Assembly (NCBI GenBank): GCA_004325065.1
Contig: PITI01000174.1
Location: 1 to 18,041 of the forward strand
Direction of reading: 5' to 3'
Length of the DNA: 18,041 bases
Origin: Hamiltosporidium magnivora
Lineage: Eukaryota > Microsporidia > Dubosqiidae
In this document: in pieces, positions 8,094 to 18,041 of the stretch
Layout of the letters: each line of letters starts with the position of its first letter
Position numbering within the stretch: position 1 is the first letter of the stretch
The notes under the pieces: generated by a model
What the model was told of the DNA's origin: nothing
The model's database searches: none
The model's input: the letters and a program-made list of their open reading frames with translations, nothing else
Program-made: the position numbers and the translations under genes

Positions 8094-11000
8094 AAAAAAA
8101 TTACGAAATATAAATCATATATTTGAGCTATTCAGCAGCTGATTTTATAGTGAAGTTATCAGAGTATGGAAGATCCGAGGGGAAGGTTTATCGCGACATA
8201 TTTTTTTGTATTTTTTTTATGATTTAATAAAGCTATTACAAACTAGCGTATGGTGTTCATTTAATTTGATTCGTAGTCTTTACTTATCAGATCAGATTTC
8301 TACATTTGATGAATTCACAAATATTATGAATTTTTTCATTAGCAGTAGCCGCTGGTATTGATCATATCAATATTTTTTCAGAAAGCAACAGGCACGGTTC
8401 ATGGGATCTTTATGAAGCAAAAATTACATAGTGAAAATGTATTTTAAGGCTACTTCTTATTCTAGGGTTTTCGTATTTACTTACTTACATATTCCATTCC
8501 TCTTTTATCTCTCAGTGTCGAGGATAAAAAAATATTGAACTTCCATTTATTTGTTTAAATCTGTTCTAACTCGGATTATGAGGGTTCGGCTTATAGATCC
8601 GATGTGATTTATATCCCACCACAATGGCAGCAATTATTTTCACACGAATTGCACACAATCCTTGCCAAGCAGATAGTTTTTAATGAATTATCTTTCCTCC
8701 ACCTATTTTCGCATTTGATTTTAAAAAAATATGACGGCGGCAAACTGACCACTAATGATACGACTAAACCCTCTATAATTTAGCGTTCCAACGTGTAAGA
8801 TGAATACTTAAACCCTAAGTTGAAAGGAAATGATTGCTACTTGTGAAATTTTTAAGGACTGGTAAGTTGCTACTAAAGCGGTAATGAACACGCTCTACTA
8901 TATGGAGGACAAATGAAAGGTTCAAAAAAACTTTAAATTTACGTGTTTTTTCTCAAAAAAAGCTTAATTCATCTTATCCTGCGCATTTAATAAACCATAC
9001 GGAAAATCGAAACTTCCTGAATTTGATCTTTAAAATTTTCTAGTCAAAATTATCAAATCGGAATATTATATACATATAATAGTTGATGTTTCATAAGGTA
9101 AAAGATGGAAAAACTAGACCTAAATCAAGTTAATTTTTCTTTAACTTTATTCGACTTTCATTGATTATGCGGGAAAAAAAAAATTGAAAGCATGTAAATG
9201 CGACAATGGATATCTGCAGGATTTTTCACACTACTAATTTTCTCTTTTCTATTCATGATTTTAAGCCTATTGCAGTAAAATGCTTAACTTTAGGATGTAA
9301 ATACATTATGAGAGGATTAGATTTTTAAAGATAATTGAATTAGAGTTAAATAAAGAGCCGCCCAATGCAAATGATACGTTCGCGAGAAATCCGTATATTG
9401 TGGAAGATGTTTTTACTTATCAATATCTAGAAATAATAATATATGCAGATGCAATCCAACATATAACTCTTTTTATATACACCAAAAAACCGATATCAAG
9501 AACTATAAGGTTTTTTTTACAAAGAATAATATAATAATTTATCTATTCAATAAAGTAACACTCCGTATCACGTCAACAGCCATCACGTAGTTGTTATTTA
9601 ATATGAACTACTGATTCCTTCGGCTAAATGCTATATTATACTTGTTTCAATGAAAAACAAGGTATGTCTTAATCTAAAATATGAATTTTACTTATATTCA
9701 TTAGCAGCCGAACCCGGAAGAAGTCTTTATACTGTTGAGTTGTGAAGCTTACGTATGCGTTTGAAATCTCTGTATAATTTTTAAAACGATATAGATGTAC
9801 AAACCCAAAGAATAGCTATTTTTAAAATCAAAAATAACAATAAACCAATTTTGGCACTAATAAAATATTTCCTCCAAGTAAAAAACGTTGTTAAAAACAT
9901 CATCAAAAGGAATTCGAAGAGTCCTGGGCTGCTAAATTATCCTGCAAAAAGGAAAAAACACATTCGAAATTTATATAAGTCTAAAAGAAATGAGCTTATG
10001 AATATAATTGTTTTTTCGCGATGGTTTAAGAAATAGAATATAAGCACAAGTAAATAAACCGTTCTATGTATTATTTAGATATATCTGTTTTATACGAGCA
10101 GAAAAAAATTACCAGCTCTGAAATCAGTTTGGTAAAACTATATAGTTTTTGAATTTCATAAAAGAAAATTCAAGAACATAATTAAACTTAGGACGGAATT
10201 AAGCAATTAGATTATTACATAAGCTTGTACTACATATGCATAATTCTTATTGATACGAATTAAACGTCATTCAGGTCACAGAGTTCGTTGAAACATGTAT
10301 TACGGAATAAGTGTTCAAGACTTTTATTCCATTGTTTATTCGGAAAAATAAACTTAATATATAGTTTAGAAAGGAAAAAGGTAAACTCTTTATGAAATAA
10401 AAATGACTGTCTAATGTTTATTTCATTTTATGAAACGAAACATTAGAGATCATAATTCATTATTTGCAGATTCAGATCTTATTTAAAACTATGGTGCTGG
10501 AATATTTTTTTTATATTATAACTTTCGACAGTATGGGACAAAATATTATAAGATTTACATTTCAAGGACGTCAGATACACACTAATATAGAAGCATGCAT
10601 AATATTAATGGTGAAAAATACATTCGAAATAATTTCATTGAGTTGATGAAGAGAATTCTTTCGAGACCGAATGTTAAATAGAGACTAAGGACAACAATAT
10701 GGAATATAAATGTGCTGAAATTTTCGAAACACCAAAAAACCTCTTTAAGACAATCAAAATAAGAAAAAAATAGTGTAAAACCAAAAAAAATATCATTTGC
10801 CATTTTTTAACTAAAGAAATTTACTATAAATATAATTGAATGTTTAATTAGAAGAAAAAAATTAAGTGGTTGTAGAAAATATAAAATATGAAAAAAAAAA
10901 TTAATCCAGGATTTAATTGAATTACAATAGTATATATTTACACAATACAATCCTAGTTATATAGTTTGGCTAAAAAAAATACAAAATATTTAGAATATCA

Positions 11001-11400
11001 ACCGTATTAGTGATTTTACGGTAAAACAAATATATTGCAATATATTAGAGAATATCAAATACATTTCAATCAAAAAACCATGCGCTACCTGTAATACATA
11101 AACAATATTACGAAGTTATAAACCACATATAATAAATAAAAATAATGGCTATAAGTAGGTTTAGGATTAGATATTATTTTTTTAAAGAAAAAAATAACAA
11201 GAATAATGCAAATATAATCTCAACAGAATATGATATCCACATTATTTTTTCAGCTACATTTTCTGGAATTTTTTTTACGAATTAATAGTATAAAATAGCT
11301 AGATACGAAAAATTTTATTTTTTAATAAATCAATTATAGTATTAGACCTTACTTCTGTTTTTTCTCGAATTATTTAGAAGTTTATCTATTTAATGTATAT
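8094..11400. other. Long gene-poor stretch with scattered open fragments
   Basis: No intact gene was found. Fragments worth recording are 8110-8200 (an open plus frame reading SAADFIVKLSEYGRSEGK), a run at 8580-8720 resembling 4180-4240, and a 78-codon plus frame without an early start codon at 9301-9534 (containing NKEPPNANDTFARNPYIVED). Other ATG or near-ATG frames in the stretch are short, Phe/Ile/Lys-rich and unconvincing. The part after about 10830 is plain AT-rich DNA. Decayed genes are likely but none could be named. Confidence 0.4.
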
Positions 11401-11559
11401 AAAGCAAATGCAAATAATCTATTTTTTTAGCTTTTGTAAACATTTGATTATAGATAAAAGATTTTTTCTGTGTATCCTTGGCTTGCTTCAATAGTTTTTT
11501 GATTATATTTTTACCGCTATTGTCAAAATATGCGCAAGAATGCGAATGATCTTTTTCCG

Positions 11560-12778
11560 ATGGCGTATCTATAAATTTTTTTGCCTTCGACTGATTCTAT
11601 TTCATCTTCTCTGTCCTTTTTTGATTTAAAAAATTTCACCAAAGTTTATGATTCATTATACAAATTCATGGCCTTTAATCATTGCGAAATTGGCTTCTTA
11701 TGAGGTAGAATAGCATATGTGTGAAAATTTATTGCCATTTGTACATTAAGATCCGTTTGCACGACAAATCAAATGAGGCTTAAAAGTTTTTAAATATATC
11801 CACTATTTCAATATCATCAATCTGATTAGGGATATTTTTTACATAAAGATTTCCTATAAACTTTTTTTTCTCAATTTTCATGTTAGTTATTAGTTTTAGA
11901 AGTTCATCTTCTCTTTATACTTTAAGCTGAGCTATTTGTATATAAAATGATCAAACACAGCTATATTGTATATTTTTATTAAAAATAAATTTTCCATGAA
12001 AATTTTTAATTGCATCCAATGTACTTTGATTCGTGGCGAAATTCGCAAATGAAAGCCCCATGGCAGTTTATATTCGTCTAGAGACATATAGAAGGAAGTT
12101 ATCTCGCCATATTTATTTAGAATATTGATTTATTCATCGTCTTCAATATTATTGGGGAAATTTTCATATATAACTTGGGAAATCTATTCTCTATTGTTTC
12201 TATACTAGATTCTTGATTATTTTGTACAATATATCTTTCAATTCTTAATGTTTTTTCTCCCAACTTAGCTTTATTCATTGTATAAATTGCGTTTTCAGCC
12301 GAGGAAGCTTCTTTAAATTAAACAAACCTTATCTTGTTGATTTTCACTTCATGGTAGCTCGAACTTTCTGATTATTATTTGACCGAATATAATAAATGCA
12401 TTACGTGAGATTAGAATATTTATATGGCTGGATAAATTTTTAATAAACATGTAATTTGCTGCAGAGTTTATCAACGTAAACTTTTGGCAGTGTATAACTC
12501 GTATTTACTTGCGATTAAGTTTTTTACAGTTTAGATTTGTCACAGCATTTTCAGCAGCTTCTTTCTTTAAAAATCTGATGCAAGAATAAGATTCGGAAGC
12601 ATTTGTATTTATGTTATACTCGGGTTTGTACAATTTTTTGATTCCTTTAATCGATTATACGCAAAAAAATAACTATAGATCTCCGATTTGCTGGTTCTTG
12701 GCCGAAGGTCAAAGCATATATCGAGTTTTCTTCTCAAAAATTATTTTTTGATTCGTTTTCTATTTTAAATTTATCCAT
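11560..12778 (-). pseudogene. Poly(A)-binding protein pseudogene (four RRM relics)
   Basis: This is a broken copy of a cytoplasmic poly(A)-binding protein, which binds mRNA tails and stimulates translation. Read on the minus strand with several frame changes, the four RRMs appear in order. RRM1 shows SYSCIRFLKKEAAENAVTNL (about 12600-12525). RRM2 shows NYMFIKNLSSHIN and NAFIIFGQIII (about 12455-12370), then KEASSAENAIYTMNKAKLGE (about 12315-12255). RRM3 shows NFPNNIEDDE and NILNKYGEITSFYMS, then FANFATNQSTLDAIKNFHGK (about 12165-12000). The RRM3-4 linker IQIAQLKV is followed by RRM4 NLYVKNIPNQIDD (about 11950-11800) and a degraded end with KSKKDREDE near 11620. At least eight in-frame stops or frameshifts interrupt it, starting about 15 codons after the ATG at 12776-12778. 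No C-terminal MLLE domain is seen. No CCC motif precedes the ATG. The RRM order and linker are specific to PABP. Confidence 0.85.
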
Positions 12779-12868
12779 GAATTAAGTACTTATTTAATTT
12801 ATTTACATATATATTTGTTTAGAAAGGAAAAAAAATTAATTATCGTAGTATTTGATCCTGTTATATAG

Positions 12869-13042
12869 ATGTCAGTACAAAAACTATTATCAGTTAATTT
12901 TGATCCAGAAGATCTATATTCATTCAAAATAATCAATAGAAGAGCGTCTTTTAAGATTTTCTATTTAACCATAAATGATTCAAAAGAAGAAATTTTTTTA
13001 AAAATCTATAGAATAACGAACAAAACATTGAGGTTCATCTAA
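12869..13042 (+). CDS. Small ORF, 57 residues, divergent from the PABP pseudogene
   Basis: An ATG frame of 57 codons begins 90 bp from the start of the PABP pseudogene, on the opposite strand. The product is of ordinary composition (LLSVNFDPEDLYSFKIINRR, TINDSKEEIFLKIYRIT) rather than the Phe/Ile/Asn-rich text typical of chance ORFs here. It has no recognisable domain, membrane segment or zinc ligands. Codons just after the stop continue coding-like in another frame (NIEVHLMKRDHFSSF across the stop), so it is more likely the broken 5' part of a longer gene than a complete small gene. TCCTGT rather than CCC precedes the ATG. Confidence 0.3.
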   Translation: MSVQKLLSVNFDPEDLYSFKIINRRASFKIFYLTINDSKEEIFLKIYRITNKTLRFI

Positions 13043-14970
13043 TGAAACGAGACCATTTTTCGTCTTTTTAAAAGAAATCTTTTGAAACTCTTGCTTCGAG
13101 AAAATAAATGTATTTGAAGCTGTCTAGTAGCATGTTTATTTCAAAATATGGCGCATATTTTTTTCCGACAATTAAAATTTACTAAAATTATGATGATCTA
13201 TTTTAAGTGAAATTTTTTTAAATTCAACACATGAAATAAAATAATTAAATGCGCAATAAAGTTATAAGCCATTATTTTTTTTTAGTTTCCTAAGGAAATG
13301 GAAATAATATGAGTTAATTGTAATTCAAAAATTTTTATTTAAAGTATAAAAAACAATCTAAGATACTTTGCACTTCTCAATCGAAAATGTTAAAAAAAAT
13401 TGAAGATTACTAAGTAGATTAGAATTTATAATATTTTTGATATACTGATATAATATTACGATTTTTAGAATTTATATGTCATTTCATTTGGTTTCGAGAA
13501 ATACTGGCTACCTCATACCATAATTTTAACATATAAAAATGTTATATAGATATAAATACAATGATTTTATAAAATTTATTGATTATTTTGCACAAATACA
13601 CAGTTTTTTTGCCCTAATGCGTTTATTTTATAATTTAAAATGGGTATGTTTAAGACAATTGACGAACCAACAGATTTTTTTATTCACCAATGAACTTTTT
13701 CGATATTTGTTAATTCATTTTTTTAAAAAAAGTCCGTTCGGAAATCATATTAGCATACTTATATCCTTTCATACTATAAAATTCTAAAAAATGAGATTTA
13801 ACTATAATTGTTTTTTTATGAAAATGGTTTTTTACAGAAGTATAAACTTTAAAATAAGGTATTATAATTAATTTTCTAATCTTTAATGTTTATCAGAACC
13901 TCAATGAATATTAAATAAAAACAACAAAGTTGCTTTTTTTCACAAATAGCTTGACTTAATATTCCGTATAACAAAATTTTAAAATTTACACAATTATTTT
14001 ATGTCATAAAAATTAAATTTTTATTTCTTTGATAATAAAGAAAGAAATTTTTTCTTGCTTGGATTGCAAAAAAACAAATAGAGCTGCAAATATTCTTATT
14101 TTCCATGATCATCATTTTTAACAATTATTTTATAAATTAACCTGATTGGGCATTTAAAAAAGGTGCAACGGATAGACTATTAAGGCTGTATTCTAAACTT
14201 AATTAGATATGGAAATATCAATAGAGGTTGTTGATAAATATAAGGCTAATGAATAAGTCCGCATTTGCATTTATTCTGATAATATACCAGCCGAATAAAT
14301 TCTATAAAAGCATATTTACAGATTATAGCATCGGCTTTTACATATTATATAGCTGTTTGAAACCAGATTATCTCTGATAGACAAAATTAAATACTCAGTC
14401 GAAACATAGTTTATCCTTTATTAATCATGTGGGTATTATATTGATAATCTACCTTTCCATAATTCATTTTTCGAGCGGCCCTAATTCAGTAACGACGGCT
14501 TTAAACCATTCTAGTTCTATGCTTGATAGCCATATTTGCAAAAAAAGAAATATATTTGATGATATTTAACACAACTAAACTTCACCATGTTATATCATGA
14601 AAACCATTATACTAAAACCAGAATCATGTTATTATTTAAAACAAGTGATTTATTAAATAATCGCTATATAGTTATAAGAAAATCAAAAGAATCCATACTT
14701 TTTCGTAAATAGAATGCGTTAGTTACATTATTCAAACTACATTTATCCATTCGAATGTATAGAAAGTGGATGGAAAAATGCGATTGCCATTTACAGTATG
14801 AAATAAAAAGTTAAGTGTTATTTATAGAAAGTATTTTTTTTGAAATGTTCAATGAATAATCTAAGAAATTCTATGCTAAAAAGTTTGCTTTTTTCGAAGA
14901 ATATTTTGTTTTTTAGAATACAATTCTCGTTTAAAAGTATCATTATTCCTATTTATTTGATAAATATATA
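13043..14970. other. AT-rich stretch, no supported gene
   Basis: This stretch is mostly very AT-rich. An 82-codon ATG frame at 13539-13787 is Phe/Ile/Leu-rich, lacks a CCC motif and resembles nothing, so it is probably chance. About 14380-14560 is a little GC-richer, with a plus frame open for roughly 60 codons but no start codon and no recognised product. No RNA gene or repeat could be supported. Confidence 0.45.
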
Positions 14971-14997
14971 TAGTATGCCAAAAAATATCCGAACACT
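14971..14997 (+). repeat. Left terminal inverted repeat of the Tc1-like relic
   Basis: TAGTATGCCAAAAAA followed by TATCCGAACACT pairs with the right end at 16412-16438. The canonical first base C has become T. Confidence 0.8.
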
Positions 14998-15240
14998 CAA
15001 AAAATTCTAAATTTTCATGTATTTTTAATACAAATTTTAAATTTTTGCAGTAATGCAGTTTATATTTTGTTTTGCCTATGTATATTGTTCTTTTGTGTGT
15101 TTTTTTAAGATCTATAGTTATGCACTTGGGCCTATAGCTTTTTAAAATGCCAAAAAAATCTTGACACCTAAAAATTATTAAATATCTGCGTCATAGATCA
15201 TTTAATTATTTCTTTTGTGCTTTAAAGTATTATTCACTGA

Positions 15241-16240
15241 ATTATAATCAATTAGTCAGGAATAAAGAGGCTATGGTTGAGTTAAGCTCAAAAGATTATT
15301 CAATAAGAAAAATTTTTGAATCACTTCGAGTAGCTAGATTTAAAGTCCATGATATTATAGAAAATTATAGAACTAGAAAAGATAAAATCGAAACATAAAT
15401 TTAGACGACCTCGGCTGATAGATATTACTATGACTAATAGAAGTTCTGAATTTATAAGAAAAAATCCTAAAATTAATCCAGCAGAAATCATAAAAAAAGT
15501 GGGGGCGTTATGTAATTATAATGGAAATGCTCGGACTATAAAAAATCAACTAAATACAGTTGGTATTTAGGTCTGTTACTTTGCTCAAAAACTTTTTTTG
15601 CTATCGAGAAACATGGTTGCTAGATTTTAAACTTCAAAATTATTTTTATCAATTTGAGATGACGAATGGAAACGTACAATGTTTAATAATGAATTCAGGT
15701 CAAGTTTTGATTCAGATGGTAGGTTTCGTCTATGGAGTGAGCAGTGAGAACGCCTATGTACTAAATATATGATTCAAACAATTAAGCACAACGGAGGAAA
15801 TATTATGCTTTGGAAATGCATTTTATATCAGGATGTTGGAAATTTGCCATTTATTGATACATCTTTAGACCGATTTCAACACTCTAGTATTCTTGCAAAT
15901 AATTTAGAAGGATTTGCTAGAAATATGGGTTTGAGAGAGTGTTTTTAAAGCAAGATAATGATCCTAAGCATACAAAAAAAGTTACTGAGAATGTTTTAAA
16001 CGAAAAGCGATTCTAATAATTCATTGACTATCCCGATCACCAGATTTGTTTCAATAGAAAATCATTAAGCTTATATGAAAAAAAATTGTATTATTTTACT
16101 TTTAAAAATATGAATGAGGTAAAGCAAAAATTAATCGAAAAATAGAATGAAATTCAATTGTTTTTATGTAAAAACTTGCTATGTCTATGAAACAACGGAG
16201 TTGAACTGTCTTACGACCAAGTCAATGGTATGCTAAATAT
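15241..16240 (+). pseudogene. Broken Tc1-family transposase
   Basis: The family's transposase cuts and pastes the element using a DDE/D triad in an RNase H fold, after an N-terminal helix-turn-helix pair. The relic reads in order SSKDYSIRKIFESL (first HTH, about 15285), VHDIIENYRTR (about 15340), RRPRLIDIT (hinge before the second HTH, about 15403), IRKNPKINPAEI (about 15456), EWKRTMFNNEF (about 15665; the WSDE-like site of the first catalytic Asp, here NNE), SDGRFRLWSEQ (about 15708), IKHNGGNIMLWKCI (about 15783), KQDNDPKHTKKV (about 15950; second catalytic Asp intact) and DYPDH (about 16027; remnant of the DWPxxSPDLNP region). Frame changes near 15385, 15590 and 15945, and several stops, make it non-functional. 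A short frame at 15560-15772 in another phase is a shadow. Confidence 0.88.
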
Positions 16241-16411
16241 TAAATATATATGCCGGGATTCTTTTGACTATACTTTTGTAAATTTAATCTTTTTTTATAA
16301 GACAATATTGTATAAAATGATCTTAGCTATATGATTAAAATTTACTCATATTAAATATATTAAAAAACTTTCAAATATGATGTTCTACATATGAATAATT
16401 TATTAAAACAT

Positions 16412-16438
16412 TGGTGTCCGTATTTTTTTGACATACTG
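16412..16438 (-). repeat. Right terminal inverted repeat of the Tc1-like relic
   Basis: Read on the minus strand this begins CAGTATGTCAAAAAAATACG and continues GACACC. It is the better preserved arm, keeping the CAGT terminus common in Tc1-like elements. Confidence 0.85.
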
Positions 16439-17665
16439 CATATATAAAAAGACAAAAAAACCAATAAACAAAAGTCTGTTAAAATATATCTCTAGAATAT
16501 TTATAATTAGCTTTATATTTTAATTCTGCGGTTTAAGGTTAAAAAGATAGTATATTATGACAAACTCTTGATCTAAGCATTTTTACGTGATTAAATGAGT
16601 TAAAATATACTGTAAAGATTTGTAATTTGAATTAAATAAATTTACCTATTGAATCACTTTTGTTTCTGATTGTGAATATTCAAACAAAAAGGTTTTGATT
16701 TTTCTGTATTTAGTGATTTTTAGTTTTGGGTTTTTACAGATGAGCAAATTTTATGATTAAACTACGTTCTCCCAGAACAATAAACCTTGTAGATAGAGAC
16801 TCAATGAAAAAACTGTTGGCTTGAAAGCACAGAATATTCAATACAATTTTAAGAAAAATAAAAAATCAAGCTTTTTAAAAAAAACTTAATATTAAAAATT
16901 TAACAGCAGCAAAAAAAATTATTTAACTAGTCTTTGGATTTTTCAAAAATATTATCAGTGAAATAAAACACAATTATTGTTTTAACTTAAAATAAATTTA
17001 TGTTTAAATTAATTTTATCAGTATTCTAACAATAAATTTGACTGTTTGATTGGTCTAATGGAGCAATTCTTTGTCAAGTTTTTTTATAATTTATATAATT
17101 AGAAAGCTTTGTCGATACTGATATATATATTTTAAGAAATTTAGATTTTAACATTTTCCATAGAACTAATGCCGTTCCATGTTAGAGATTTCAGAGTTTT
17201 GGGTAAGAGTATTGTGATATTGAATATTACTATGGTGAGAATTAAAATTTTGTACATTTTTATTATCCTAAATTCAGATCTCGCCGATTAATTTATTCCT
17301 AAAAGAATTTAGAAAGAGAACTAATAGATCCTCATTTAGGCTTAAAAGTTTGATGCCTTGGAAATTTCAAATTTATATAAAATACAGTATTTGAAATGAA
17401 TTTGTATAAAATTTTATTTAACAAAATAATAAAATTTAATAATTGTTGAATTAAATTTGTTTTCTTTTTGATTATTTTATGTTTATTTTAATCTCTAAAA
17501 TAGAGATTACAAAGGTTATTTCAGAATAATATTAAGGAGACTAAAAAATATCTAGAGTTGCAACCTTTTGAAATAAAAATATAGCCTTGACATTATTTTA
17601 TAAAGTAAGAAAAGTACTAACATTTAAGAATATAAACCAAGAATTTTAGTTTGCTAACTTATTAG
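16439..17665. other. AT-rich intergenic stretch before PGS1
   Basis: No ORF of note, RNA gene or clear repeat was found. A short TDE phrase near 16738 in DNA open for about 25 codons recalls a transposase catalytic site, but nothing around it supports that. Composition is otherwise uniform and AT-rich. Confidence 0.5.
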
Positions 17666-17668
17666 CCC
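17666..17668 (+). promoter_or_regulatory. CCC start-proximal motif of PGS1
   Basis: GCCCTTGATT directly precedes ATG at 17675, putting CCC six bases from the codon. It supports this ATG as the true start. Confidence 0.6.
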
Positions 17669-17674
17669 TTGATT

Positions 17675-18041
17675 ATGGAAATATTCTTGTCTAAATTTAG
17701 AAACTTAAGTGGCTTTGATATTAAATCCATAAGAAAGATCAATACGCCTAATGAATTTAAAGATTTTGTCTGTGAAAATCTCAAAGAAGCATCTGTGTGT
17801 TTTATGATGTCCTTATATATTGGAAACGGAGAAAAATCTATGGAGATATTTGATGCATTGGTGGAAAGAAAAGTTAAAAATCTAGAAACAGTTATTGTCT
17901 TGGATAAAAATCGAGGAAAACGAAATAGTGAAATTTTAAATGTTATAAAAGATAAAAATTTAGAAGATTTTTTTTATTTTTATGATTTCAAGAAATATTA
18001 TATGTTGCCTGCTAAAATCCGTGAACTTTTATATGTTTATC
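17675..18041 (+). CDS. PGS1: Phosphatidylglycerophosphate synthase, 5' part
   Basis: The window shows the first 122 residues of a phospholipase-D-superfamily enzyme of the eukaryotic PGS1 type. That enzyme makes phosphatidylglycerophosphate from CDP-diacylglycerol and glycerol 3-phosphate, the first committed step to phosphatidylglycerol and cardiolipin, usually in mitochondria. The sequence shows FMMSLYIGNGEKSMEIFDAL (about 43-62; family form SLYLGxGE), ETVIVLDKNRGKR (about 71-83; family form VLVDxxRGxR) and YYMLPAKIRELLYVY (about 108-122). In relatives the last segment leads straight into the first HxK catalytic motif, so the window ends about there; the next codon begins with C, compatible with His or Gln. 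The frame is intact and has a CCC motif. No long N-terminal targeting peptide is obvious. Truncation is by the window edge, not by mutation. Confidence 0.8.
   Translation, partial: MEIFLSKFRNLSGFDIKSIRKINTPNEFKDFVCENLKEASVCFMMSLYIGNGEKSMEIFDALVERKVKNLETVIVLDKNRGKRNSEILNVIKDKNLEDFFYFYDFKKYYMLPAKIRELLYVY

Larger units (their letters stand above)
14971..16438 (+). mobile_element. Degenerate Tc1/mariner-family transposon
   Basis: The 1.47-kb length, terminal inverted repeats, TA-rich flank and internal DDE transposase relic together identify a dead Tc1-like element. The left end reads AGTATGCCAAAAAATATCC and the right end, on the minus strand, CAGTATGTCAAAAAAATACG. The two arms agree at roughly three quarters of positions over 27 bases. 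Flanking dinucleotides are TA on the left and CA on the right, with more TATA just beyond, consistent with a mutated TA duplication. The divergence between arms and the many lesions inside show the insertion is old. Confidence 0.9.

Noticed and set aside
9851..10036. 61-codon ORF
   Set aside because: The frame begins with TTG, has no ATG near the start, is Lys-rich and is unlike any family.
10464..10803. Two overlapping opposite-strand ORFs of 60 and 73 codons
   Set aside because: They are Phe/Ile-rich, lack upstream motifs, and one begins with TTG. They look like chance frames in AT-rich DNA.
11148..11175. Telomere-like TAGG phrases
   Set aside because: There are only two imperfect units inside AT-rich DNA and no tandem array.
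13539..13787. 82-codon ORF
   Set aside because: Its composition follows base bias, it has no motif upstream, and it has no recognisable domain.
15560..15772. 70-codon ORF
   Set aside because: It is an off-frame shadow within the Tc1 transposase relic.
16735..16830. Second transposase relic starting FTDEQI
   Set aside because: A single short phrase with no following conserved blocks; within chance for this composition.

Overview
The window looks like a piece of nuclear genome from an AT-rich microsporidian. A Nosema/Vairimorpha-type organism is my best guess, but this is inference from style and not a species match. The reasons are: about three quarters A+T overall; small intact single-copy eukaryotic genes; a 27-nt intron of microsporidian form directly after a start codon; a CCC (mostly CCCTT) motif just upstream of every credible start codon; and long stretches of decayed genes and a dead Tc1/mariner transposon between the living genes.

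Layout, left to right. Positions 1-3618 are bounded by an inverted repeat of about 80 bp whose outer ends both read TTAA. Inside it lie the ribosomal protein eS27 gene (+, spliced) and, convergent with it, a farnesyl diphosphate synthase gene (-), followed by about 1.8 kb of very AT-rich non-coding DNA. Just outside the right repeat is a noticeably GC-richer stretch (about 3619-4010) that resembles decayed coding DNA. Next come a 140-residue protein of unknown function (+) and, convergent with it, a divergent CCT-theta chaperonin subunit (-) that has lost its recognisable ATP-binding motifs.

From about 7.1 to 17.6 kb no undoubted intact gene is visible. This interval holds a second GC-richer island (7140-8093) ending in a 99-codon open frame with no early start codon, a four-RRM poly(A)-binding protein pseudogene (-, about 11560-12778), a 57-codon ORF diverging from it, and a Tc1-family transposon relic (14971-16438) with both terminal repeats and a recognisable but broken transposase. 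At the right edge is the 5' part of a phosphatidylglycerophosphate synthase gene (+), cut by the window shortly before its first expected HKD motif.

The intact genes are housekeeping: translation (eS27), isoprenoid supply for prenylation and dolichol (FPPS), folding of actin and tubulin (CCT8), and anionic phospholipid synthesis (PGS1). They form no operon or shared pathway. The most unusual features are the gene-bearing inverted-repeat segment, the intron whose own 3' splice site is an in-frame stop codon, the ATP-site-less chaperonin subunit, and the PABP pseudogene.
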